Shown: positions 28,462 through 38,329, counted from the stretch's first letter. The stretch: 64,000 nt of DNA from Janthinobacterium aquaticum (GCF_009208565.1 NZ_WFLK01000006.1:186001-250000), one strand, 5' to 3'. Notes: generated by a model not told the origin, from the letters alone. Made by a program: numbers and translations.

Positions 28462-31400
28462 CTACGCCGCCGCCTTGACCTGGCCATGCAGCAGGCCGTG
28501 CAGGCGAAAGCCCTCGCGGATATTTTCGCGCAGCACGGCGCCCTTCCACGGCTTGGTATAAAAACGGTCAACCGCGCCGCGGTTAATCGCCGCCATGATC
28601 GGCGTCAGGTCGGCATAGGCCGACAGCATGATGCGGAACGTATCGGGGCACAGCTGCTTGACGCGCTCCATGAACTCGGTACCGCTCATCATCGGCATGC
28701 ACTGGTCGCACAGGATCACCTGCACCTTGTGGCGCGCCAGGATATCGAAGCCCTCGGCAGCCGTCTGCGCGGTCAGGATGCGATAGCCATCCTGCGCCAG
28801 GAAGTCGCTCAATACATCGAGCATGAACACATCGTCGTCGACGATCAGCAGCGTCTGCTGCTCTTCGCTGCCCGAATCGCGCGGCGCCGGCAGCAGCTTG
28901 CCGGCCGACAGCATCTGCTCGAACTCCTCCTGCGGCAAGGGACGGCTGAAATAATAACCCTGCATTTCGTCGCAGCCATGGCGGCGCAGATAGGCCAGCT
29001 GCGCATCGTTTTCCACCCCTTCGGCAATCACCTGCAGCTTCATGCTGTGCGCCATGCTGATAATGGCCACCACGATGGCGGCGTCGTCGGGATTGCTGGT
29101 CACTTCGCGCACGAAGGCGATATCGATCTTGAGCTTGTCGAGCGGGAAGCGCTTGAGATAGGCCAGGCTCGAGTAGCCGGTGCCGAAGTCGTCGATCGAT
29201 ATCTGGATGCCCAGCGCCTTGAGGTTGCGCAGCACTTCGATGGTTTCTTCGGCGTTCGACATCAGCGAGCTTTCCGTCAGCTCCAGTTCGAGCAGCTCGG
29301 GCGCGATATCGTATTTGCGCGTGGCTTTGAGCACCTCTTCTTCCAGGCCGCCGACAAAGAACTGGATGCCCGACACATTGACCGACAGATGCACCGGACC
29401 GATATCGCCGGCGCACCACGCGCTGATGGTCTTGCAGGCCTGGTCGAGTACCCAGTTGCCGACCCGCACGATCAGGCCCGTTTCTTCGAGCAGCGGAATA
29501 AACAGCGCCGGCGAGACCATGCCGTGGCCCGGGCGGCGCCAGCGTATCAGCACTTCGGCGCCGCTGATGCGACCCGTTGAAATATTGACCTTGGGCTGGA
29601 AGAACAGCACGAATTCTTCGTTGTCGATGGCGCGCCGCAGGGCGTTTTCCATATCGAGCCGGGCCATCGACTGCGCATTCATCTCGGCCGTAAAGAAGCG
29701 GTAGGCATCGCGCCCGGCTTCCTTGGCGCGGTACATGGCCGTATCGGCATACTGGATCAGGGTATCGGCGTCGGCAGCGTCATCGGGATAGACGGCGATG
29801 CCGATGCTGACCGTGACCGTCGCTTCGTGGCCCTGCAGGTCGAATGGCCGGCGCATCGCCTCGCGGATCTTTTCCACCACGCTGACCGAATGCTGGGCGC
29901 CGTCGGGCAGCATCAGGATGGCGGCAAACTCGTCGCCGCCAAAGCGCCCGACGGTGTCGCGCACGCGCAGGCAATCGACCAGGCGGCTGGAAAACTGGCG
30001 CAGCAGATCGTCGCCGATGGTGTGGCCCAGCGTGTCGTTGACGTTCTTGAAGCGATCGACATCGAGGAACAGCACGGCCAGCGCCCATTGATGCTCCTGT
30101 GCCTGCGCCAGCGCATGGGTCAGCGAATCATAGAACTGGCTACGGTTGGGCAAGCCGGTCAGCGTATCGAAATGGGCCAGCTTGAGCAGGCGCTGCTCGG
30201 ACTCCTTGCGCTCGGTGATATCGCGCGCCACTGCCACCAGGATCCAGCTCTGGCCCGAGCGCAGCGTGCGCCGCTGCACCTCGACGGCCAGCAGCGAGCC
30301 GTCCTTGCGGTGCAGCTGCAGTTCGGCCATGGCGCCGTTCTGGTCACCGGCCAGCAGCTTGTTGTACAGGTCTTCGAGCTGCGCTTCGCCCTCGTGCGCA
30401 TGGCTGGGCCCGACATGCAGGAAATCCTCGCGCTCGAAGCCCAGCATGCGGCAGGCCGTCTGGTTGACATCGACAAAGCACACGCCGGCGCGGTCGACCA
30501 GGAAGATGGCGTCGGCGGTGGCGTCCATCGCCAGGCGAAAGCGGCGCAGGTCTTCATCGAGGCGGATGCGCGCGGCCATGTCCAGCGTCAGCTGCTCATG
30601 GTTGCGCTTGATCTCGTCGTACAGCAGCAGGTTGTCGTAGGCCACGGCGATCTGCGCGGCCACGGTGACGGCCACGCGCTCGTCAACCTCGGAGAACTCC
30701 TGTGCACCAAGCTTGTCGACCAGGTACAGCCAGCCGTGGCTGCGCTCGCGCGAAGCAACCGGTACGCCGAGAAAGGAATGGATGGGCGGGTGCGTGGCGG
30801 GCAGATCGAGCACCGTGGGGTCGCCATCGACGCCGCTTACGCGCACCGGCTCGCGCTGCTCGATCAGCCGGCTCAGCACGCCCGTGCGTGGCGCCGTGGC
30901 GATCTGTTCGATGTTTTTCTCGCTGCCGCAGGCGGAGAAATAACTGAGCTTGTCGGCGCCCTCCTCGAGCACGCCGATGCACGCATACCGGGCCACGCAG
31001 ATGTTTTGCGCCACCTTGCAACCAGCCTCGATCAGCTTGCGCGGATCGCGCTCGACGCCCAGGTCGATACCCAGTTCGATCAGCGCTGTCAGGCGCAGGC
31101 TGACCGCCTGCAGGCTGCCCAGCGAGCGTGACAGCCGCTCGGTCATGATCGCCAGGTCTTCCGGCGCCGCCGCCTGGCCATCGCCGCGCACGGCCAGCTG
31201 CGATATCTGCTGGCTGCTGGTCTCGAGCGCATCGAGGTAGCCGCTGACCTGGTCGCCGATGGCCACCAGCGGACTGTCGTTTTCGGGCGTTTCCGACCTG
31301 GCCGGCGTGCCGGCAGGCGTGCTGCCGGCCTGCAGACCGCGCAAGGCTTCGTTGACGGTGCGCACGATCACCTCGGGATCGGACGGCTTGGGCAGCACCC

Positions 31401-32094
31401 AGCGCACGCCGCAGGCCTGCGCCAGCACAATGGCTTCCTGCTCGCGGTAGGTGGCGGTGTAGAAAATGATCGGCACGTCGGCCAGCGCGGGATTGTCATG
31501 CACGCGCGTGACGAACTCGTAGCCATCCATATTGGGCATCAGGATGTCGGAGATGATCAGGTCGGGCCGCTCGGTGCGCATCAGTTCGAGCCCTTCGGCG
31601 CCATTGGCCGCCTGCAGCAGGCGATGGCCGTCATAGCCGAGCAGCGCCGTCAGGAACTCGCGGTTCAGTACATGATCATCAACGATCAGGATAGTGGCAG
31701 TGTCGTTTTTAGCGGGCGTCGACGGCGCCCCGGGTAAAAAAGATTCGAGTTCCGTCACGAACAGATCGGGCTCGATCGGCTTGCCGATATAGCCGTTGAA
31801 GCCCGCCTCGAGCAAGCGTTCGCGATCGCCCACCATGGCCAGCGCCGTTACCGCCAGCGCCGGAATGTTGCGCAGCGCAGGATCTTTTTTCAGCTCCGCA
31901 ACGACACCGTAGCCATCGAGCTTGGGCAGGTGCACGTCGCAGATGATCAGGTCGGGCAATTCGCTGCGCGCCATGCGCACCCCCTCCTCGCCATCATAAG
32001 CGGCCAGCGGCGTATAGCCAAAAGCCCGCAGCAGGTACACCATCAACTCCATGTTGGTGGCGTTATCTTCAATAATCAGGATACGTGCGGACAA
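28462..32094 (-). CDS. Seven-domain c-di-GMP hybrid: REC-REC-GAF-PAS-GGDEF-EAL-REC
   Basis: This 1210-residue cytoplasmic protein has, in order: REC1 (1-120, phospho-acceptor Asp53), REC2 (134-250, Asp183), a GAF domain (about 345-490), PAS (about 515-630), GGDEF (637-800, with intact GGDEF at 719-723 and the allosteric I-site RVRD at 710-713), EAL (815-1060, signature EVLIRW at 847 and DDFGTGYSS at 968-976) and REC3 (1081-1200, Asp1130). Both output domains keep their catalytic residues, so it may make and break c-di-GMP. No histidine kinase is adjacent, so phosphoryl donors are unknown. Its c-di-GMP output could affect the Tad pili encoded in the same region, but this is inference. Confidence 0.93.
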   Translation of the reverse strand: MSARILIIEDNATNMELMVYLLRAFGYTPLAAYDGEEGVRMARSELPDLIICDVHLPKLDGYGVVAELKKDPALRNIPALAVTALAMVGDRERLLEAGFNGYIGKPIEPDLFVTELESFLPGAPSTPAKNDTATILIVDDHVLNREFLTALLGYDGHRLLQAANGAEGLELMRTERPDLIISDILMPNMDGYEFVTRVHDNPALADVPIIFYTATYREQEAIVLAQACGVRWVLPKPSDPEVIVRTVNEALRGLQAGSTPAGTPARSETPENDSPLVAIGDQVSGYLDALETSSQQISQLAVRGDGQAAAPEDLAIMTERLSRSLGSLQAVSLRLTALIELGIDLGVERDPRKLIEAGCKVAQNICVARYACIGVLEEGADKLSYFSACGSEKNIEQIATAPRTGVLSRLIEQREPVRVSGVDGDPTVLDLPATHPPIHSFLGVPVASRERSHGWLYLVDKLGAQEFSEVDERVAVTVAAQIAVAYDNLLLYDEIKRNHEQLTLDMAARIRLDEDLRRFRLAMDATADAIFLVDRAGVCFVDVNQTACRMLGFEREDFLHVGPSHAHEGEAQLEDLYNKLLAGDQNGAMAELQLHRKDGSLLAVEVQRRTLRSGQSWILVAVARDITERKESEQRLLKLAHFDTLTGLPNRSQFYDSLTHALAQAQEHQWALAVLFLDVDRFKNVNDTLGHTIGDDLLRQFSSRLVDCLRVRDTVGRFGGDEFAAILMLPDGAQHSVSVVEKIREAMRRPFDLQGHEATVTVSIGIAVYPDDAADADTLIQYADTAMYRAKEAGRDAYRFFTAEMNAQSMARLDMENALRRAIDNEEFVLFFQPKVNISTGRISGAEVLIRWRRPGHGMVSPALFIPLLEETGLIVRVGNWVLDQACKTISAWCAGDIGPVHLSVNVSGIQFFVGGLEEEVLKATRKYDIAPELLELELTESSLMSNAEETIEVLRNLKALGIQISIDDFGTGYSSLAYLKRFPLDKLKIDIAFVREVTSNPDDAAIVVAIISMAHSMKLQVIAEGVENDAQLAYLRRHGCDEMQGYYFSRPLPQEEFEQMLSAGKLLPAPRDSGSEEQQTLLIVDDDVFMLDVLSDFLAQDGYRILTAQTAAEGFDILARHKVQVILCDQCMPMMSGTEFMERVKQLCPDTFRIMLSAYADLTPIMAAINRGAVDRFYTKPWKGAVLRENIREGFRLHGLLHGQVKAAA

Positions 32095-32440
32095 TTAGCA
32101 CTCCCACCAAAAAGGACGTTGAATCATTTATACGTTTTTTAACTTCCAGCGTCTGTGCGCTAAAGCACCTGAGCACTTGGACCATAAAGAATCGCTATCG
32201 GCGGCACTGCGCCAATGCCATGGTGCAAAGGCAGCAACGTTGCAGCAAGGTGCCAGTATAAATCAATCATGCAACATAATTACAGACCGCCTGCAGCCGT
32301 GCGGCTGCCGGCCACCGATGCACGCTACTAGCTTAAACCAGTGTGCACAGGCGCCACAAGACTTTCTCGAAGTGGGCGAACTGCACAACCAGGAGCGGCG
32401 ACACGGGGCAAATTGACGGGGCAACGCCTGCCCGCCCACT
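32095..32440. other. 346-base intergenic region with no gene seen
   Basis: Upstream region of the hybrid c-di-GMP gene, also trailing the lipase gene. A TATACT -10-like box lies on the minus strand about 170 bases upstream of the start, without a convincing -35. No RNA gene or repeat was recognised. Confidence 0.4.
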
Positions 32441-33397
32441 TCAAGCCGGCAGGCTGCTGCGCAAAATTGCGGATTGAGCGACTTTGGAAACGATAGTAAT
32501 TTCACACAGCACGGCCTGCTGCACCCGCGTATCGAAGGCCAGCGCCACATGGCCGACGCCGTCAAACACCAGGTTGTTTGCGCCGGGCAGTTCGGCCGAT
32601 GCCTGCGGCGCCACGATATTGTCGTGGCGCGACCAGATCGAGGTCAGCATGGCGCGCCGCGCCGGCGTCTCGCTGGCAGCGAGCTGCGCCAACCAGGCGC
32701 TGGGCTGGCCACCCTGGCGGCTCATCTGGCGCGCATTGCTGCCCACGCCCAGGTTGGCCAGCGCCGTGCCGTGATGCGGCGTGCCGAGCGTAATCACGTG
32801 GGCAATCCTGGCCTCGCCGTGCCTGGCAAGGTAGGCGCGCGCCACCAGTCCGCCCATGCTGTGGGCCACGATGATCAGCCGTTCGCTGCCGCTACGCGCA
32901 CACAGCGCATCGACCGCCTGCGCCACCAGCGGCACGAAGTCATCGATGCTGGCCGACGGCGGTTCGAGATCGACTGCCGCATGCACCACGCCAGCGCTGG
33001 CCAGCGCGCCGCTCATGGCGCCCCAGAAGCCGCGATTGCAGACGTAGCCATGCACCAGCAGCACCGGCAGCAGTCCATCGGCGGCCTGGCAGGCAACAGC
33101 CAGGCGCGGGCGCAGCATGCCCCACGACGACGTCCACAGATTGCCGCGCAATTCATTGCCGAACAGCCGCACCGCCTGCCGCATCGACAGCGGCGCCATG
33201 GCCTGCTGCCCCGCTTCGGCGCGCCGGCTGTGCCAGATATTGCGCGCCACGATCAGCGCGCGCGCCGCCAGCACCGCAGCAACGCCGCCCAGGCCAGCCA
33301 GCGGCCAGCATATGCCGGCGTGGTGCAGCTGCCAGGCCAGCGCCAGCATGGCCAGCAATTGCAGCAGCATCAGCGCGCGCAGCGCACGCGCGATCAT
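32441..33397 (-). CDS. Alpha/beta-hydrolase lipase-like protein
   Basis: The 318-residue protein begins with two hydrophobic segments (MLLQLLAMLALAWQL and the following GLGGVAAVLAARALIVA), so it is probably membrane-anchored. The hydrolase domain has the oxyanion strand VLLVHGYVCNRGFW, the nucleophile elbow AHSMGG near residue 178, an acidic residue near 272 and a His in the final helix (DGVGHVALAF). It resembles triacylglycerol-lipase/PGAP1-type esterases. Its ATG overlaps the stop of the GMC oxidoreductase gene by 4 bases, which is unusual and implies coordinated production. Confidence 0.82.
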   Translation of the reverse strand: MIARALRALMLLQLLAMLALAWQLHHAGICWPLAGLGGVAAVLAARALIVARNIWHSRRAEAGQQAMAPLSMRQAVRLFGNELRGNLWTSSWGMLRPRLAVACQAADGLLPVLLVHGYVCNRGFWGAMSGALASAGVVHAAVDLEPPSASIDDFVPLVAQAVDALCARSGSERLIIVAHSMGGLVARAYLARHGEARIAHVITLGTPHHGTALANLGVGSNARQMSRQGGQPSAWLAQLAASETPARRAMLTSIWSRHDNIVAPQASAELPGANNLVFDGVGHVALAFDTRVQQAVLCEITIVSKVAQSAILRSSLPA

Positions 33398-35025
33398 GCC
33401 GCCACTCCTGCAGCCTTCGCCGGCTGGCCAGCGAGCTGCTGCGCCAGCGCGCTGGCCAGCCGCGCGGCCAGTGCATAGATCGTCAGTTGCGGATTGGCGC
33501 CCAGCGAGGTTGGAAACAGCGAGCCGTCGTGCACCGACAGATTGGCCAGCCCACGATAGCGCCCGTGGCCATCGGTCACGCCCAGCCGTTCATCGTCCGA
33601 CATGGCGCAGCCGCCCATTACATGGGCCGACACAACGCGCGTGAGCGGCGCCTTCATGGGCAGCGCTTCGATGGCCTGCCTGGCCTGGTGCCAGCTGGTG
33701 TAGTGCTGCGCCAGCTCATGCACCGGATAGACGCTTTGCGCGCCGGCGGCAAACTGGATTTCCGCCATGGACAGCAGCGCGCGGCGCACGCCGTCCCAGA
33801 TAAAAGGCGTCAGCGGATAATCGAGCAGCGCTGCGCCGTTACGGTCCAGCGTCACGCTGCCGCCCGGCGCATCGGCATGAAAGCCGTCGCGCAGCAGCGC
33901 CAGCAGGCCATGCACGTGGGGGAACTGGCGCATGGTGTGCGCATGCGCATCGCCAAAGCCGCCCATGGTGGTGGCCATCAGCAGCGGATGCAGCGGCGGC
34001 GCCTCAAGCTTGTAGCCGATGGCGCCATCGATGGGCTGGGCATGCAGAAAATGATCGGTATAAATGGTTTGCGGCGCACCGGCATACGCGTCCACGCGCT
34101 GCGCAAACAGGCTGGCGGAAATCACGGTCGGATGCAGAAAGGTGCGCTTGCCCAGCAGCTGATGTGGATCGGGCGCTTTCGAGCGCAGCAGCAGCGCCGG
34201 CGAATTGATGGCGCCGCCGGCCAGCACATAGTGGCGCGCACGCAGCGTCACCAGCACGCCGGTCGGCGCCAGTCCGTGCGCATCCATGGCCGCCACCTGC
34301 AGGCTGGCCACGCGATCACCCTGCAGCACGAAGCGCTCGGCACGGGCATGGGTAAGCAGGCGCGCGCCCAGCGCCAGCGCGCCCGGAATGGTGGTCACCA
34401 GCATCGACTGCTTGGCATTGGTCGGACAGCCCATGCCGCAATAGCCGAGATTCCAGCAGCCGTTGACATTGCGCCGTATGGCAGCCGTCAGTATGCCCAG
34501 CGCCTGTGCGCCGCGCCTTAACAGATCGTTGTTTTCATTGGGCGGCACGGGCCAGTCGCCGATCTGCAATCGCTGTTCCATCATGGCGAACCAGGGCGCC
34601 ATCGACGCCACCGTGTAGCCGGACAGGGCGTGCTGGCGCTGCCAGTACGCCAGCGTGTCGGGCGGGGTGCGAAAGCTCGAGGTCCAGTTGACAGTGGTCG
34701 AGCCGCCCACGGTGCGCCCTTGCAAAATATTGATCGCCTTGTCGCGCGTCTTGCGCGCCGCCGATTCCTGGTACAGCGCCGGATAGGCGTCGGCCTCGCG
34801 CATCTTGAAGTCGCGCGAGGAATGCAGCGCGCCCTCCTCCACGATCAGCACGGCCAGACCGGCCTGCGCCAGGATTTCCGCGGTGACGCCGCCGCCGGCG
34901 CCGCTGCCGATTACCACCACATCGGCTTCCAGGGTCAGCTCGCGCTGCAGCGTGGCGCAATCGGTCATCTGCCAGCCAGCGGCAAGGCCGGCGGCAATCG
35001 GATCGGGAATCGGCGAAGTGCTCAT
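33394..35025 (-). CDS. GMC-family oxidoreductase
   Basis: The 543-residue flavoenzyme has an N-terminal FAD-binding beta-alpha-beta motif (DVVVIGSGAGGGVTAEILA, about residues 32-50), GRTVGGSTTVNWTSS, and the C-terminal GMC signature ending GANPQLTIYALAARLA, with a conserved His in VSAHVMGGCAMS. Such enzymes oxidise alcohols, glucose, choline or sterols. The ATG at 35025 opens MSTSPIPDP and overlaps the upstream Tat-protein stop by 4 bases. The neighbours (Tat-exported small subunit and lipase) suggest oxidation of a lipid-derived or sterol-like substrate. Confidence 0.9.
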   Translation of the reverse strand: MSTSPIPDPIAAGLAAGWQMTDCATLQRELTLEADVVVIGSGAGGGVTAEILAQAGLAVLIVEEGALHSSRDFKMREADAYPALYQESAARKTRDKAINILQGRTVGGSTTVNWTSSFRTPPDTLAYWQRQHALSGYTVASMAPWFAMMEQRLQIGDWPVPPNENNDLLRRGAQALGILTAAIRRNVNGCWNLGYCGMGCPTNAKQSMLVTTIPGALALGARLLTHARAERFVLQGDRVASLQVAAMDAHGLAPTGVLVTLRARHYVLAGGAINSPALLLRSKAPDPHQLLGKRTFLHPTVISASLFAQRVDAYAGAPQTIYTDHFLHAQPIDGAIGYKLEAPPLHPLLMATTMGGFGDAHAHTMRQFPHVHGLLALLRDGFHADAPGGSVTLDRNGAALLDYPLTPFIWDGVRRALLSMAEIQFAAGAQSVYPVHELAQHYTSWHQARQAIEALPMKAPLTRVVSAHVMGGCAMSDDERLGVTDGHGRYRGLANLSVHDGSLFPTSLGANPQLTIYALAARLASALAQQLAGQPAKAAGVAA

Positions 35026-35546
35026 GGCGCAGGACTCAATTCGGGCAGCGGCCCCGGGTAGCCGATGGCCGCCCAATGGCGCGCATCGCCATACCAGGCG
35101 CCCAGCATCAGGTCATGCAGGGCCAGGTATGCCGTCTGCAAGGTGGCAAAGCGGTGCAGGCGCCAGTCCTGCAGAAAGGCCGCCACCTGGGCCGCACTAG
35201 CCTCGCCCCAGCCGCCCTTGATACCGACCAGCAGGCGGCGCGCCGGCGCCAGCGCCAAGAGGGCGAACAGATCCTGCACTTCCTGCTGCTGCGCCAGCGG
35301 CAGGCCGGCAATGGCCAGTTGCACGCCACGCACCAGGCTGGCGATGTCGGCATTGCGCTGTGGCTCGGTAGCGGCCAGCGCACTGCCCAGCATGGCCGGC
35401 GCGATGGCCGCCAGTACGAGGTGCGCCTCGCCATCGAGCGTAAAACGGCCGGGCGCGGCCGGATGCAGCACGCGATACAGCCCCCCACCTGCAGCCACGC
35501 CGGCGGCGGCCATCAGGCCCAGTTTCAGGAACGATCTGCGCTGCAT
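35022..35546 (-). CDS. Tat-exported small subunit (gluconate 2-dehydrogenase subunit 3-like)
   Basis: The 174-residue protein starts with a twin-arginine signal, QRRSFLKLGLMAAAGVAAGG, so it is exported folded. The rest is helical and resembles the small third subunit that accompanies GMC-type dehydrogenases (DUF1338/gluconate dehydrogenase subunit 3 style). The ATG at 35546 is preferred because GGAG lies 8 bases before it. It is followed with a 4-base overlap by the GMC oxidoreductase gene and could carry that enzyme across the membrane by hitch-hiking. Confidence 0.72.
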   Translation of the reverse strand: MQRRSFLKLGLMAAAGVAAGGGLYRVLHPAAPGRFTLDGEAHLVLAAIAPAMLGSALAATEPQRNADIASLVRGVQLAIAGLPLAQQQEVQDLFALLALAPARRLLVGIKGGWGEASAAQVAAFLQDWRLHRFATLQTAYLALHDLMLGAWYGDARHWAAIGYPGPLPELSPAP

Positions 35547-35623
35547 CACCATGTCTCCATTTTTTACACGCCAGTGTAAGCGATGCAAGACAGGCGAACG
35601 GCGCAAAAACTAGAGCGCGGCGT

Positions 35624-36532
35624 CTAGCCGGCGCGGCTGCCCAGCAGCTTGACGGCCATCTCTTCGATATCGCCGCGCATGGCCAGCGGCGCACGCCAGG
35701 CGGGTGGAATCGCTTCCACGCCGTAGTAGGCGCCGGCGATCTGGCCGACAATCGCCGCGGTGGTGTCGGCATCGTCGCCCAGGTTGGCTGCGCGCAGCAC
35801 GGCCGCTTCAAAGCTGTCGGTATGAAAAAAGCACCATAAAGCCGCCTCGATCGACTCCACGCAGTAGCCGCTGCCGCGCAGCTGCGCTTCGCTCTTGTCG
35901 AGAAAGTGCCCGCTGGCCAGTTCCACCAGTTTTGGTTCAAGCGGCTGCCAGGCGCACAGGCGCAGCAGATCGGCCTTGGCTTGCTCCGCCAGCACGCCGC
36001 ACAGCAAGGCGGCAAACCACTGGCAGCTCTGCACTGCTTCGGGTGCGCCGTGGGTGGTGCGCGAACTGTCGGCGGCCAGTTGGACCGCTTGCGCCACGTC
36101 GGGCCACGCATGCAGCACTACCGGCGCCAGGCGCATCAGCGAACCGTTGCCGGCGGTATTGGGTGAAGTGGAACCGCTGTAGGGCTGGCCCGTGCTTTCA
36201 AAGCGGTCGAGTGCATCCCTGACCGTCATGCCGATATCGAAGCAATTGCCGGTTGAACTCAGGTAGCCCCAGCGCCACCAGTTCAGATAGCGCACCATCT
36301 GGTCGGCCGCATCAAAATCCTGCTTGACGATCAGGCTTTCGGCCAGGCACAGCGCCATTGAGGTGTCGTCGGTCCACTGACCCGGCTTGAGCGCGAACGG
36401 GCCGCCACCGGTCATGCCGATCACCGGCGCAAAACTGCCGCGCGGCGAAAACTCCACGGTGGTGCCGACCGCGTCGCCGCACGCCAGGCCCAGCATGGTG
36501 CCAAGATAGCGGCTTTCCAGGGAAATCGTCAT
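35624..36532 (-). CDS. ADP-ribosylglycohydrolase (DraG/ARH family)
   Basis: The 302-residue protein has the ARH signature: N-terminal GLACGDAVGTTVEFSPRG, the metal-binding WTDDTSMAL near residue 53, and C-terminal GDDADTTAAIVGQIAGAYYG near residue 256. Such enzymes remove ADP-ribose from modified proteins or nucleic acids using Mg ions. No ADP-ribosyltransferase is nearby, so the substrate is not known. It starts 9 bases downstream of trmJ. Confidence 0.9.
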   Translation of the reverse strand: MTISLESRYLGTMLGLACGDAVGTTVEFSPRGSFAPVIGMTGGGPFALKPGQWTDDTSMALCLAESLIVKQDFDAADQMVRYLNWWRWGYLSSTGNCFDIGMTVRDALDRFESTGQPYSGSTSPNTAGNGSLMRLAPVVLHAWPDVAQAVQLAADSSRTTHGAPEAVQSCQWFAALLCGVLAEQAKADLLRLCAWQPLEPKLVELASGHFLDKSEAQLRGSGYCVESIEAALWCFFHTDSFEAAVLRAANLGDDADTTAAIVGQIAGAYYGVEAIPPAWRAPLAMRGDIEEMAVKLLGSRAG

Positions 36533-36541
36533 TGAACCTTC

Positions 36542-37309
36542 CTATTTTTTGTTGGCGGCCAGAATATGGCGCGCAATCCCGCGCACGATATTGACCTCTT
36601 CCGTTTCCAGGCCGGTACGCGAAAACAGCCGGCGCAGGCGCGGCATCAGCTTTTTCGGATTGTCGGCGTCAAGAAACCCGACGGCCACCAGTGCCTGCTG
36701 CAGATGATCGTACATGCCATCGATCTGCGCCAGGCTGGCCGCCTCGCCCTGGAAACCGATGGCGCTGGTCATTTGCGCCACCGGTGCCGCATCAAGCGCC
36801 GCCATGCGGCATTCGTAAGCGACCACCTGCGCCGCCTGCGACAGGTTGAGCGAAGAATACTCGGCATTGGCGGGAATATTGATCAATACGTTGCATTGCG
36901 CCACGATCTCGTTGGGCAGGCCGAAGCGCTCATTGCCAAAAATCACGGCCGCATGCAGCTCGCTGCTGGCGGCAAGCTGTCCGGCAATCGCGCGCGGGGT
37001 GGTGACCGGCGGCGAAAATTCGCGCAGCCGGGCCGAGACGGCGGCCGCATAATTGCACCCTTCCAGCGCTTCGGCGATCGAGCCGACAATGCGCGCATTG
37101 GCCAGAATATCCTGCGCGCCGCTGGCAAAGGCCACCGCTTCCGGATCGCTCACGGCATCGGCAAAGCGCGGATTAACCAGCACCAGGTCGGAAAAACCCA
37201 TGGTTTTCATGGCCCGCGCCACCGCGCCGATATTGCCGGCGCGGCTGGTCTCGACAAGGATAAATCGCAGGCGTTTGAAAAGAGACGTGTTGATTTCGGG
37301 CAGATTCAT
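36542..37309 (-). CDS. trmJ: tRNA (cytidine/uridine-2'-O-)-methyltransferase TrmJ
   Basis: This enzyme methylates the 2'-O of nucleotide 32 of tRNA. The 255-residue SPOUT protein has the N-terminal RFILVETSRAGNIGAVARAM motif, VIFGNERFGLPNEI and the C-terminal SPOUT knot region LINIPANAEYSSLNLSQA. Length and start (ATG at 37309) fit the family. It is divergent from suhB, with 187 bases between. Confidence 0.93.
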   Translation of the reverse strand: MNLPEINTSLFKRLRFILVETSRAGNIGAVARAMKTMGFSDLVLVNPRFADAVSDPEAVAFASGAQDILANARIVGSIAEALEGCNYAAAVSARLREFSPPVTTPRAIAGQLAASSELHAAVIFGNERFGLPNEIVAQCNVLINIPANAEYSSLNLSQAAQVVAYECRMAALDAAPVAQMTSAIGFQGEAASLAQIDGMYDHLQQALVAVGFLDADNPKKLMPRLRRLFSRTGLETEEVNIVRGIARHILAANKK

Positions 37310-37496
37310 TTAAAATAGCGCCATTGCGCGGTATCGATACAAGGAAATGTTGGGCACGACGTCACACAACGCTGACGCCAGCCCCGGATTTTAACCAGTT
37401 CGGCACCGCCCCGCTCTTTAATTCATTCTTGCTCGTCTCGCGCTCCAGTACAAATCGGTACGATGGGCGCTCGCGTGCTTTTAACGGAAAACTGAT

Positions 37497-38285
37497 ATGC
37501 ACCCAATGCTCAATACGGCCATCAAGGCCGCCCGCCGCGCCGCGACCGTCATCAACCGCGCTTCTTTCGACGTCGACCGCATCGTCGTTACGGAAAAACA
37601 ACATAACGACTTCGTCACCGATGTCGATCAGGCGGCCGAACAAGCCATCATTGAGGTGCTGTCCAAAGCCTACCCTGACCACGCCTTCCTGGGCGAAGAG
37701 TCGGGCGCTTCCGCCAACAGCCATGACGAGAATGAATTCCAGTGGATCATCGACCCGATCGATGGCACCATGAACTTTATCCACGGTTTCCCACAATACT
37801 GCATCTCGATCGCGCTGGCCCAGCGCGGCGTGATCACGCAAGCGGTGATCTACGATCCCGTGCGCAATGACCTGTTTACCGCCAGCAAAGGCGCCGGTGC
37901 CTTCCTGAACGAAAAACGCATCCGCGTCACCAAGCTCGACCGTGTTGCCAACGCCATGCTGGGCACCGGCCACGGCGCCGGCCCGCGCGCACTCGATGAA
38001 TACCTGAAAATGTACGCCATCATGGGCGAACGCAGCCAGGGCGTGCGCAGCGCCGGCTCGGCCGCGCTGGACCTGGCCAACGTGGCCTGCGGCCGCCTGG
38101 ACGGCTACTATCAGAAAGGCCTGAAGCCTTGGGATATCGCCGCCGGCGCCCTGATGATCACCGAGTCGGGCGGCATCGTCGGCGAATTTTCGGGCGAGTC
38201 TGACTACCTGTACAAGGGCGACGTGATTGCCGCCAGCCCGAAAGTGTTTGGCCAGATGGTCGCGTTGCTGAAACCCTTTGCATAA
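37497..38285 (+). CDS. suhB: Inositol-1-monophosphatase (SuhB)
   Basis: The 262-residue protein has the metal-binding motifs GEESG near residue 65, DPIDGTMNFIHGFP near 83-96, and KPWDIAAGALMITESGG near 205. Besides inositol phosphate hydrolysis, SuhB in proteobacteria contributes to rRNA transcription antitermination. Length and start are as in the family. A strong terminator follows. Confidence 0.94.
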   Translation: MHPMLNTAIKAARRAATVINRASFDVDRIVVTEKQHNDFVTDVDQAAEQAIIEVLSKAYPDHAFLGEESGASANSHDENEFQWIIDPIDGTMNFIHGFPQYCISIALAQRGVITQAVIYDPVRNDLFTASKGAGAFLNEKRIRVTKLDRVANAMLGTGHGAGPRALDEYLKMYAIMGERSQGVRSAGSAALDLANVACGRLDGYYQKGLKPWDIAAGALMITESGGIVGEFSGESDYLYKGDVIAASPKVFGQMVALLKPFA

Positions 38286-38301
38286 AACGGTCTTGCACAG
38301 C

Positions 38302-38329
38302 AAAAACCGGCCAGCTGGCCGGTTTTTTT
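38302..38329. terminator. Intrinsic terminator after suhB
   Basis: AAAACCGGCCAG / CTGGCCGGTTTT is a perfect 12-bp palindrome, flanked by A and T runs, so it works on both strands: for suhB and for the Ig-like lipoprotein gene reading toward it. Confidence 0.9.
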
